Below the pieces are notes generated by a model. That model did not search any database. It was not told where the DNA came from and saw only the letters and a program-made list of their open reading frames with translations. The position numbers were made by a program, and so were the translations under genes. From Aegilops tauschii subsp. strangulata (lineage: Eukaryota > Streptophyta > Magnoliopsida > Poales > Poaceae), in NCBI RefSeq assembly GCF_002575655.3, contig NC_053039.3, positions 218,135,622-218,199,621 of the forward strand: a stretch of DNA of 64,000 bases. The letters are read 5' to 3'. Shown here piece by piece: positions 55,431 through 64,000 of the stretch (position 1 is its first letter; each line of letters begins with the position of its first letter).

Positions 55431-58400
55431 TCAGTCAGACATATCGCTCACCACATCCTCTGGGTCACCTCCGGAGGCATCACTGCCGCCGATGTCGCTT
55501 TCACTGACATCACCATCGCCGTCATTGGCGCCACCTTCGCCGCCATTCACCACGTCGCCTTCATCCGCGGCAACTATCACCCCGTCGTTGTCAGAAGCAA
55601 AGGCCCTAACAAGCGCATCCACCTTGTCCTCTACCCACCACGCCAGGTCACCCCGGATGGCCTCGGGCACCGGAGCAATGGTGGCGTCAAAGTCAAAGTG
55701 AGGATCTGCGTTCCAGAGATGGTTGAAGACGCGGGAGAATGCACGCCCGAGCAGGCTGTGGCTCCTCTCCTCAACAAGCTAGCGAGCCCTCTCAGAGCGG
55801 TTCTCCATATGCGTCACCACATCAGTGAAGAATCGGAGATGACTTGCGTAGTTGGTCATGTGAGGATGCGGGGCATTCGCCTCGCAGATATTGCCCAGAG
55901 CCACGCTGGCCCTGTTCCTGAGTTGCTCGAGCAGGGGACCATGCACATGCTCCAGCGTCCGCCGTTGAAGGATCTCTTCTCTGTTTTGCCACGTGATGGA
56001 CTTGGCGTCATCAACCCGCTGTTGGAGAAGAAGCAGCTCAGCGCGGGTGGAGGCCAACTCAGTTTGCGCCGAGACCAGGGCGGCTGCGGCAGCCTCCGCG
56101 CGCTGTACTGTTTCAGTCAACCTGGACCTGAGAGCAGCAGTCCTGCCCACAGCCTCGGCTTCAACCAACTCCAGCCTCTGGTCATACTCGCACACAAGAT
56201 CTGCGCGAACTTCCGCCACGCGGCGGTCAACCTCCTCTTGGATCCGAGCCTCCCGCGCGCCAACATCGTCCTCGGCCTGGGTAACCTGGCGCTCCCTCGT
56301 CTCCAGCCGCTCAAGGTCAAGATTGCGCTCGGTGGCCTCCAGCGTCAGTGTTTCCTCACGCCTCCGGAGCTCTCCCTCTTCGACAGGCATCCCATTTAGC
56401 GACGCAAGGGCGGCCTGGCGCAGCTCCGCTTGCTGCTCTAGGGAAGCACTCCAGGCTTGGAGCTCCCACGCGCGCTTCTCCGTGATCTCGCGACGATGAT
56501 ATGCTTCTCGAGCCTCCTCGAGAGCTCGGGAGCAAGCCTTTGCGAGGCCGCGAGGGACGCCTCAGCCTGCGCATTATTGAGCTCACGCTGACAGCGTGCG
56601 TGGCTGGCCGCAACCTTCAGCTTGCATCGCTCCTCAACTAACCGCAGGCCCTCCGCTTCAAGGCACGCGTCCACTTCTGCAAGCTCTCCATCAAGCTGGC
56701 TCGTCGCGTCCATCGCCCTTCGAAGGGATTCTCGGCGAGCGACACTACGCTCCCGTGCTCGCCTGAGCACGGCGGCGACGTCGTCTTCCGCCACCGATGC
56801 TAGCGGCGGACCCTGGAATGGTTCGCCCCTCTCGGGAGGGGGCTGGGGGCTGGCGCCCCCAAGATTGCCCGACGAGCTCTGCAAGGGACCCGGGCCAACG
56901 CACGTCCACCTCCAGAAGAAGAGCCAAGGACCGATGCCAACCACGTGCCATCCACGATCAAGGGAGGAGCCCTGGGCAGGCAGGTCACGCCCCGGGCAAG
57001 GTCACGAAGGAGAGGCAACAAGGGCACAGGCTCAAGACACCATGCGGACCGGCTCACTCCTCCGGCTGAGCCCGCGCCAGGGGCAGCACGCGAGCTCGGG
57101 ACGATCAAGGCCAACGACGGAGGCGACACCGGAGGAAGTTGCTTTTCGGCAGACTCCGCATGCTCGGCAGGATGGATCCTAAAGGGCCACAGTCAGGAAA
57201 GGAAGCGGCAATTGAAGAATCACAGGAATGGGGTACTTACTCATCCATGGCGAAGTACTTCCTATGCTTCAACGGTCGACAGGGGCACTCGCCGCCACTC
57301 GAAGACTCCTTCCTCTTGCGGAGGGCGTCGAAGTCTATGCGGAACCGACCCAAGCGCTCAACATGCGGGCCGGCGCAAGGCACGGACGAAGAAGCACTCA
57401 GGCCGCCAACCTCAGGGGTGCCAAGCTGGGAGGAGCGATCAGGCACCACTTCCTGATGATCTGCCGAGGCCTCGGGGGCTCCGGCCTCGGGAGTCGCGGG
57501 TCGCGCCCCCCGTCGACAGCCGCTTCAGGGCGAGCTTCACAAACTCCGGAGGATGACGCCTCGGGGGACCTGTGCGACGTCAGCCCCACAGCTCCAGAGT
57601 CCTTAGCTTCCAGCGATGCTTGCCTCCCTGCACCCGCTCCTGGGGCAAGATCGGTGTTGGCAATGGGGAAGGGAGCCACGACGATGGGATTCTCGCGAGG
57701 CCCCACAAGGCTAGCTGGGCGTAGCCCCCATTCGTCAAAGTGAGGCATCTGCCTCGCGAACTCGGCCCCGCCCGAGCAGAGGTACAGGAGGCTGCCCCCG
57801 TGCCGGATATCGCCCGGGGAGGGGTCGCCTGTCAGGACCTCCAGCACCCTCTTCAACGTTTCGGGCGCCAACTCCGTCTCATGGAGCCTCATGCGGTCCT
57901 GGTATCCAGTCAGGGCCCACATTGGTCGGGAATGGCGCTGGAGAGGAGCAAGGCGACATTGGAGGAACTCCTTCACCACCCGGGGCGCAGTCACGCCGAG
58001 CTCTCTCAACCTCCCGAGTCGACGCCAAACGAAAGAGAGTCGGGGGCTCACGAGCTTCTCGTGGCCCCAGCCCGAATTGGGGATGGCAGGCGATGTCAGA
58101 TGCGAAAGCAGGGGGCTGGGCACTCCGACGTCCACATACAGCCACCGCGTCCGGAACCCACACATGGAAGGCGGAAGGCCAAAATCAATCCCCGAGGCAG
58201 CCGTCTCTGCCACAGCCTGGAAGCTCACGCACCCCGAACACTGCAATGGGTCGGTCAGGTGCAAGGACAAGAAGTGGCGCAAAAGGGCAATGGAAGGAGC
58301 AATGCCCACCATGGCTTCACAGACAAAGGCGAAGATAGCAAGAAGGGTAACAGATTGAGGATCAAGATGCATCATATGGATCTGATAGTGGGAAAGCACC

Positions 58401-58675
58401 GCATTGAAAAAGGCAGAGAAAGGAGGAACCAGGCCAGCCCACAGGCCGTCGATGAAGAATTGAACCTCCGTGGCGATCCTATCGATGGAGGCATGGGACG
58501 CGAGCCAAGCCGTCGTCTTTCCGCACTCATTGAAGCTGGAGGCGAGTGCGGGGCGGACCTTCTCCAAGGCCTCCAGATTGAGCACCAGCGACCGGCCGAC
58601 GGCGGGCTCGATTGCAGGAGGCGAACTGGATGAGGACAGAGGCTTCTTCCCCTTCTCCTTGCTCGTCGGCGCCAT
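55431..58675 (-). pseudogene. Antisense intron-containing gene with 'putative gypsy type transposon' domain
   Basis: ATG at 58675 (MAPTSKEKGKKPLSSSSSPP...). Exon 1 (58675-57242) is open and encodes a conserved domain: GLVPPFSAFFNAVLSHYQIH, LDPQSVTLLAIFAFVCEAMV, IALLRHFLSLHL, which matches what I know as the Pfam 'putative gypsy type transposon' family. It ends KYFAMDE at a perfect donor GTAAGTACCC (57240). Later coding (56944-55431) is a long coiled coil (EGELRRREETLTLEATERNL ... TELASTRAELLLLQQRVDDA), then SLLGRAFSRVFNHLWNADPH and an acidic Asp/Gly tail ending SDMSD. A frameshift near 56520 and a TAG at about 55773-55771 break it. It reads opposite to the LTR promoter. Comparable to 24374-25331. 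Function is unknown. Confidence 0.75.
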
Positions 58676-58966
58676 GGCAATGGAAGGGGTAGAGCTCAAG
58701 TCAGATTGGAAGCGGAAACAGACGTTCGAGGAAGAGAGGGGAACATGAAGCACGCGCGCAGCGAAGAGGAAATAACTTTGTAAAGCTTCGTGGCCGCCTA
58801 GCCAGGCGGATATTGGGGAAGCATGGGGAAGTGGAGACGCCCATGTCCTGTTAAGTCGCCACGCGTCAACCGAGACCGCAGGCTGTTGGGGCCCACGGCG
58901 CTCCGCACTTGTCCTTTGGCTTCGTTGCTAAGCCAAGTCCGAGCGCGCCTTGGGCCCGGGGGCTAC
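58675..58966. other. Region before the 3' LTR with polypurine-like tract
   Basis: Contains 'cttgggcccgggggctac' directly before the 3' LTR (58949-58966), the probable plus-strand priming tract, and the possible promoter/leader of the antisense gene on the other strand. Confidence 0.5.
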
Positions 58967-59848
58967 TGTCGGCGTTCTGGGAACGGGGGTCCCCAGACTT
59001 GCCTGCCTGCAGCTTGCAGCATGGCTCACCGGCGGCCTAATACAGCCCGTCTTCATCAACCCAAGCTCAAGACCCTCGCGAGGGGCCAACCCTCGTGGGG
59101 CGGACAACACAAGGCCTCCTCAGGGGCGGCCTCATCAGGCAGGCTCGCGAGGAGGCGGAGAGATCAAGGCGAGGGGTACCTCACAAGGCGCTCATGACGC
59201 AAGCCATGACGATCAAGACCAGGCGGGCGCCAGCCTGCATAGAGTCCTCGCTTCCTCTTTGGTGCAAAGGGGGCAAGCGCAGGTGCGGATTACCGAGGCA
59301 TCAAGCAAAGGTTTCCTTATCGGTGCAACGAGACCAAGACCAGCAGAGCGGCAGGATGGAGGTCACCATGGAGCCCAAGACGGCGTCATCGCCAGTGCTT
59401 TTGACAGCCGAAGACCACCTTTAGTCAGGATAGCTTGTACTAGATGTCCCCTTTCAAAATGGTCGTTGTTGGCTCCCTTCTCGCTCAATATTTGGGAAGA
59501 GGACTAGGTCCTCTATAAATAGAGCTAGCCACCACAGTAGGAGGGATGGGATCGAATCCTTCCCAAGTAGAACACCACACCACCTCAAGAACACCCCTCG
59601 CGAGGCTAGTCTTCCTCTGTACTGTTCATCACCAGCCCCAGAGGCAATCCACCACACCACACACTAGATTAGGGTATTACACCACAACGGTGGCCCGAAC
59701 CAGTATAAACCTTGTGTCTCTTGTGTTGTTCATCATGCTAGCTTAGATCCGCGGCGAAGCTTTGGGGCGTGGATCGGTAGGGAGTAGATCTTCGCGCGCA
59801 CCCCAGAGTTCGAACCTTAAGGGTTTTGCCGGAACCCCACATCCGAGA
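58967..59848 (+). repeat. 3' LTR (882 bp) of the nested Gypsy-type element
   Basis: Starts TGTCGGCGTTCTGGGAACGG, ends CATCCGAGA where CCGACA is expected, followed by GATCC. Same length as the 5' LTR. Confidence 0.95.
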
Positions 59849-61433
59849 GATCCCACAAGCATGTCTTGTGAGTCCAAGCATGTTCCGAATTATACCCCTT
59901 GAAATACCCTGGACGCTCTGGATCTGGCTCGAGAGCGTTTAACTGATCTAGGGTCTCTTGGCCTGTCAATGGAGGTGGTGCAGAGTTTTTGACAACTCTA
60001 CCTTTGATGAAGTTATGCTTGTCTTTCCTGAACTTATGGCGAGGATCCTGGAACTGTCTATGCAAGTCGAAGAAAGAAAACTTGCTACCAGCCTGAAGCC
60101 AACGAAACTGAAGAGCTCCCTTGCATGTGGGGCACGTGAACCTTCCGTGCACACACCAGCCAACGAATAGCGCATATGCCGACAAGTCATGCGTCAAGTA
60201 CATGTACCTGACACGCATTATGAAGTTCCGTTTGCTAAAGGCGTCGTATGTCTTGAACCCATTATCCCAGGCTTCTTGCAATTCGTCCTTCAGCGGCTGC
60301 AGGTACACCTTCATATTCTTCCCCGGATAGTTGGTCCCTGGAATTATCAACGTCAGGAAAATGTTCTTTCTTTGCATAATCTGTCCGGCGGGAGATTGTC
60401 TGGAATGAAAAATACGGGCCAACAACTGTAATGGGCTGCCGTCAGACCAAAGACACTGAACCCATCTGTGCTGATGGTCACTCGAGATGCCTCGGATCTG
60501 CTGCTTTGTCTTCATGTAATGCACCGAAGCGCTTCCATGCTTCACCGTCCGATGTGTGCACCATCATCAGCCTCCCATCTACATCTAGTTGGGTTCTTTT
60601 GCCCGTTTGGTGCCATGTCATCTGTCTGGCCGTCTCTTCGACCATGAAAAGACGTTGAAGTCTTGGTACCATTGGCATATACCGAAGACATTAACAGGGA
60701 TTTTAGTCTTCGTCTTCTCACCCGTACCGTTGTCTACCACAACATACCTGGATGACTTGCAAATGGGACAATAGTTCAAGTTCGCATACTGAAGCCTAAA
60801 TAAGGCACATCCTTTCTCACATGCATGTATCTTCTCATAGGGCATCTTAAGAGCACGGAGGATTTTGTCTGACTGGTACAGGTTTGTATGTAGTACATGG
60901 CCTTTGGGTAGAAAACGTCCAAATACTGTCATCATCGCGTCGTACCATTCTCTGCCCAAGTTGAATTGAGCCTTCAGAGCCATTATTTGTGAGATGTCAT
61001 CCAGCTGACAAAGCTCAGTGTGCTCATGGAGAGGACGTTTTGAAGACTCCAACATTTCATTAAAGGCCTTTGCAGATTCCTCCATCTCATCGTCCGAGTC
61101 CCGAGCATCTTCAAAGTCTTGCACCATGTCTTCCATCCCGGTACCATGCTCGTTGGTGCAACGACGAAGCACCTCAGCTCTGGCACGTTGGGCAGACTCG
61201 CCATGAAATGTCCACACCGTATAACCTGGCATAAAACCCCTCTTCTGTAGGTGTTTACCCATTTCATCCTCCGTCCTCTTGTGCCAATTGTTGCACCTGA
61301 CACAGGGGCACCAGGTTGTCCTCCGGCCATTTGCAAATGCGGCTCTCAGAAACCCCTTGGTTTTTGTTAACCATTCAACGGTCATGTCGTTCTGACTAGT
61401 GTGACCGGTGTACATCCATGCATGATCACTCAT
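59849..61433 (-). pseudogene. TNP2-type transposase, N-terminal and core part (before the Gypsy insertion)
   Basis: ATG at 61433 (MSDHAWMYTGHTSQ...) starts the transposase-associated domain with zinc-binding CPCVRCNNWHKR and HLQKRGFMPGYTVW (residues 1-75). The TNP2 core follows: GREWYDAMMTVFGRFLPKGH, ACEKGCALFRLQYANLNYCP ... CPICKSSRY, a frameshift near 60680, RLFMVEETARQMTWHQTGKR, another shift near 60480, then LTLIIPGTNYPGKNMKVYLQ, LKDELQEAWDNGFKTYDAFS and GRFTCPTCKGALQFRWLQAG. It ends HAWTHKTCLWDLS at 59849, where the Gypsy element split it; coding resumes at 52583. The family cuts and pastes CACTA elements by binding terminal repeats. Two frameshifts plus the insertion make it inactive. 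Confidence 0.95.
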
Positions 61434-62569
61434 CTTGCCTAGCTACTGGACACATAAGAAAAATATATATATATATATATCAGCATGTATATATTCATCA
61501 GTTAATGGAGTTTGTCACTTTTATTATGTCCATGCAACCTAGACGCTAATAGGTAAAGATAGGTCCTAATCCCACCCGAGTATGTGTAGATTGGGTTCGT
61601 TTCCCCATGCTTTGCTCCGGATCCGACGCAAAATTTCGGCAGCACCTCCCCATTGTTGTCCTGATACGCGTCTCGGCAATAAGCAGAGAGGATGCGTACC
61701 CGGAGAACAACAGGGAGGCACTGACAAAATTCTGCATCGGATCTGGAGTAGAGCATATGGGAAAACGAACCCAATATACACATACTCGGGCTGTCCATGG
61801 ATAAGGTTGGACAATTCGAAAGAATCATGGTTATAAATATGCAAATGCATGCATATTTATAGATCTAACTCTTTTGAACGGGAGACGCATAGTGGTCACG
61901 CATACTCGCATACTGATGATTGGATACACCTATAGCTAGAAAGTTTCATCGGCACGAAGACCGGAACAGAGCAAATGAAGGGGGGAGGAGGGGCGGAGCT
62001 CGTCGAACAGCAATGAAAAAACGGCACATTTAAATCGAAAGATGAGTAACATAGCAATATTGTTTTTTCCGTCAACCTAACTAAATATCTACAACAGGAC
62101 GAGCGGGTTAGGGGGTTCCTCAACGTCGATGGAACCCTCTAACCCGCTCGTCCCCGGGCGCCCTCTGGTATGGGCGACAGCGTCGGGACCGGCGGGACCC
62201 ACTGGCTCCACCATCTATCCCCTCAGCGACCGACGATCCACGACCGGTGACCCTCGACCATCGTAGACCCTCTTTTCTACTTTTCCTACTTCTTTTTTCC
62301 ATCTTCTACTTCTTTTTTTATCATCTTCTTCTACTACTACTTATTGTTCCTTTTTATCTTCTTCCTCTTCTTCCTTTTCTTCGTCTTCTTCTTTTTTCAT
62401 CTTTCTTGTTTATTCTTAAAAAACAGAAAAAAAACCTAAACTAAACTATAAACTAAATGTAACCTGAAATAAACTAAATTAACCTAAACTAAACTAAACT
62501 AAACTAACCTAACCTAAACTAAACTAACATAAACTAAATCTAAAAAACAGAAAACAAACAAAAGAACTC
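61434..62569. other. CACTA 5' region upstream of the transposase, non-coding
   Basis: Contains a TA run (61462-61481), a 216-bp hairpin (61575-61790), an inverted pair 'aacccgctcgtcc' near 62098-62155, T/C-rich sequence (62270-62410) and a degenerate 'ctaaactaaa' tract (62440-62545). Should hold the transposase promoter and leader. No gene seen. Confidence 0.6.
61575..61790. repeat. Imperfect hairpin, about 95-bp arms, upstream of the transposase
   Basis: Arm 1 starts CCCGAGTATGTGTAGATTGG (61575); arm 2, read on the minus strand from 61790, starts CCCGAGTATGTGTATATTGG. Pairing continues through 'ttcgttt', 'gctctactccagatccgatgc', 'ttgttctccgggtacgc' with scattered mismatches and a loop of about 25 bases near 61670-61695. 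It lies 142 bases upstream of the transposase ATG. Confidence 0.85.
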
Positions 62570-62589
62570 ACCACGAGGAGGGGCGGGGC

Positions 62590-62925
62590 GGGGCGGCCGG
62601 GCGGGGCGGCCAGCGACGGGTGTGGCGCGGGGCGGCAGCGGCTCGAGCACGGGGGCGGGGCGGGGCGGTCGACGACGGGGGTGGCGCGGGGTGGGGCGGC
62701 CGGCCGGCGAAGGGGGTGGCGCGGGGCGGCTGGGCGGGGCGGTTGGCGACGGGGGTGGCACGGGGCAGCGGCGGCTCGGGCACGGGGGCGGGGCGGCCGG
62801 CGACGGGGGTGGCGCGGGGCGGCGGCGGCTCGGGCACGGGGGCGGGGAGGCCGGCGACGGGGGTGGAGCGGGGCGGCGGCGGCTTGGGCACGGGGGGCGG
62901 CGGCTCGGGCAGGGGAGAGAGAGCG
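62590..62925 (+). repeat. G/C-rich 54-bp minisatellite, about five copies
   Basis: The block 'gcggctcgggcacgggggcg' recurs at 62771, 62825 and, diverged, 62879 (spacing 54), with less regular units to the left. Because 54 is a multiple of 3, repeated Arg/Gly/Ala ORFs appear in all frames; none is taken as a gene. Confidence 0.9.
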
Positions 62926-62984
62926 GACAGAGAGAGGGGTGGGCGCGGGCGCTGGCCGCTTTTCAGTTAGGTCACACCTCTTTG

Positions 62985-63320
62985 TCGTGTGCTAGCAGAC
63001 GGCAAAGAGCCTAGCTAACAGACATTAGGTTGGGAACTTTCTTTGCCGTCCGCTAGCAGACGGCAAAGGAAAGAAAGTGGCCTTTAGGTGGTTCTCGCTA
63101 GTGGGCCACCCTCCCTCTTTGCCGTCTGCTAGCAAACGGCAAAGCTTCTGTGCCGTCCGCTAGCGGACGACAAAGAGCTATCTGACAGCAAACATGATCT
63201 TTGTGGTCAGCTCTTTCTTTGTCGTCAGCTTTCTGTAAGCTAATGGCAAAGACCTTCTTTGCCGTCAGCTAGCAGACGGCAAAGTGCTGGCTGACGGCAA
63301 AGATCCTGATTCCAGTAGTG
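62985..63320. repeat. CACTA right terminus and subterminal palindromes
   Basis: Many TTTGCCGTC motifs, several in head-to-head pairs (for example 63041-63069, 63117-63144, 63260-63285), then the TIR at 63305-63320. Confidence 0.9.
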
Positions 63321-64000
63321 AAGGGTGGAGGGCGCGCCCTAGGGGGGTGCCCCCTACCTTGTGGGCCCCTCAGTGACCCCCTGAACTAGCTCTTTCTCTT
63401 ATATATTCACATATATTCCAGAACCTAAAGAAGCATCCACGAAAACACATTTCCACCACCACAACCTTCTGTTCCCGTGAGATCCCATCTTGGGGCCTTT
63501 CCGGGCATCCTGCCGGAGGGGGATTCGATCACGGAGGGCATCTACATCAACTCTATTGCCCTTTCGATGAAGCGTGAGTAGTTTACCTCAGACCTACGGG
63601 TCCATAGCTAGTAGCTAGATGGCTTCTTCTCTGTCTTTGATTCTCAATACCATGTTCTCCTTGATGTTCTTGGAGATCTATCTGATGTAATCTTCTTTTG
63701 CCGTGTGTTTGTCGAGATCCGATGAATTGTGGATTTATGATCAGCTTATCTATGAATATTATTTTAATCTTCTCTGAATTCTTATATGCATGATTTGATA
63801 TCTTTGTATTTCTCTTCAAATTATCGGTTTGGTTTGGCCAACTAGATTGGTTTTTCTTGCAATGGGAGAGGTGCTTAGCTTTGGGTTCAATCTTGCATGA
63901 TTTCACCCAGGGACAAAGTAGGGGTAGTGAGACACGTATTCAATTGTTGCCATCGAGGATAAAAAAGATGGGGTTTACATCATATTGCATGAGTTTATTC

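Larger units (their letters stand above)
52584..59848 (+). mobile_element. Non-autonomous Gypsy-type LTR element nested in the CACTA transposase, duplication GATCC
   Basis: 5' LTR 52584-53465, primer site 53468, gag-like ORF 53538-54389, non-coding to 55430, antisense gene 58675-55431, purine-rich tract, 3' LTR 58967-59848. GATCC flanks both sides (52579-52583, 59849-59853). No protease, RT or integrase. The LTRs are both 882 bp but differ by about a dozen substitutions in the first 170 bases, mostly transitions, so insertion is not very recent. Outer terminal bases are altered: TA at the left start, GA at the right end. Confidence 0.95.
48717..63320 (-). mobile_element. Complete CACTA transposon with TNP2-type transposase, target duplication AAG
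   Basis: Left end CACTACAGGAATCAGG (48717) and right end, on the minus strand, CACTACTGGAATCAGG (63320): 16-bp inverted repeats with one mismatch. AAG flanks both sides (48714-48716 and 63321-63323). Subterminal regions (48730-49262 and 62985-63305) carry many TTTGCCGTC motifs, often as palindromes TTTGCCGTCTGCTRGCAGACGGCAAA. The transposase gene reads on the minus strand from 61433. The element is 14604 bp, of which 7265 bp is a nested Gypsy element. No second (TNPA-type) gene is recognised. The transposase is broken, so the element can only move in trans. Confidence 0.95.
48431..64000 (+). repeat. Athila-like 3' LTR split by a CACTA element, running off the window
   Basis: Part 1 is 48431-48716 (starts TGATGCGTCTCCAACGTATC), part 2 is 63321-64000. 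Joined, they follow the same order as the LTR at 2934-1362: 'ttggaccacaagacaccc' region, 'gatcccatcttggggccttt', 'agacctacgggtccatagct', 'gatttatgatcag'. The CACTA element with duplication AAG separates them. The LTR end lies past 64000. Confidence 0.85.

Noticed and set aside
55431..56499. Long plus-strand ORFs (354 and 168 codons)
   Set aside because: They overlap the minus-strand coiled-coil coding of the antisense gene; their serine/arginine-rich composition is the expected shadow.
57740..58633. 297-codon plus-strand ORF
   Set aside because: Shadow of exon 1 of the antisense gene, which carries the recognisable domain.
62440..62545. Telomere-like 'ctaaactaaacct' tract
   Set aside because: Irregular mixture of CTAAA and CCTAA, not the plant TTTAGGG repeat.
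62540..63014. Arg/Gly/Ala- and Pro-rich ORFs in all frames
   Set aside because: Produced by a 54-bp G/C-rich minisatellite; length is set by the repeat, not by coding constraint.
1..64000. Bacterial-type operons, riboswitches, ribosome binding sites or rRNA/tRNA genes
   Set aside because: None seen; the window is plant nuclear repeat DNA with spliced genes and eukaryotic transposons.

Overview
The window is nuclear, repeat-dense DNA from a grass, most probably a Triticeae species (wheat, Aegilops, barley or rye group). This rests on the retrotransposon types seen: Athila-like Gypsy LTRs opening TGATACGTCTCCAAC with a TGGCGCCGTTGC-type primer site, an Angela/WIS/BARE-like Copia element, and CACTA elements with TTTGCCGTC subterminal repeats. 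Family names are from memory, not from a search. I find no intact host gene; nearly everything is a transposon, often one nested inside another.

Layout. 1-2934: minus-strand Athila-like element (LTR 1362-2934, unusual 287-codon ORF). 2935-6511: right part of a CACTA-like element with two damaged cargo-type genes. 6512-13244: Athila-like element with gag and protease but no reverse transcriptase, its 5' LTR cut by the CACTA end. 13245-15086: deletion-derived Copia, LTR-219 bp-LTR. 15087 to about 25380: Tat-like Gypsy with gag and pol broken by many stops, a 1174-bp solo LTR inserted in gag (17772-18945), a 75-bp tandem repeat and an antisense spliced gene. About 25400-33334: CACTA-like segment with a dead 3'-5' exonuclease-like gene, an intact 249-codon ORF with a TATA box, and about 8.6 copies of a 505-bp satellite-like repeat. 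33335-35056: minus-strand Athila-like LTR fragment. 35057-37206: unassigned sequence with a possible two-exon gene start. 37207-45766: 5' part of an Angela/WIS/BARE-like Copia whose LTR end and leader are triplicated in tandem (1141-bp unit); a probable Helitron (43241-45112) splits its coding region. 45767-64000: end of an Athila-like element whose 3' LTR (from 48431) is split by a complete CACTA element (48717-63320, 3-bp duplication AAG). The CACTA TNP2-type transposase (minus strand) is itself split by a Gypsy-type element (52584-59848, duplication GATCC). A solo LTR related to that Gypsy element lies at 45956-46831.

How the parts relate. Reading flush junctions and target-site duplications gives two stacks. 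Left: Copia, then the Athila-like element, then CACTA-like element 1, then the leftmost Athila-like element; the missing left halves should lie beyond base 1. Right: Athila-like LTR, then CACTA, then Gypsy. Nearly all coding regions are decayed. Possible exceptions are the 249-codon ORF at 27252-28001, the 287-codon ORF at 250-1113, and the open first exon of an antisense gene at 57242-58675.

For a second look: the triplicated LTR/primer-site module, the alternating A/B 505-bp array, exonuclease-like cargo with lost catalytic residues, spliced antisense genes in two Gypsy elements, a 216-bp hairpin just upstream of the CACTA transposase, and the Helitron candidate. None is shown here to be a new system; each is a sequence observation with a stated test.
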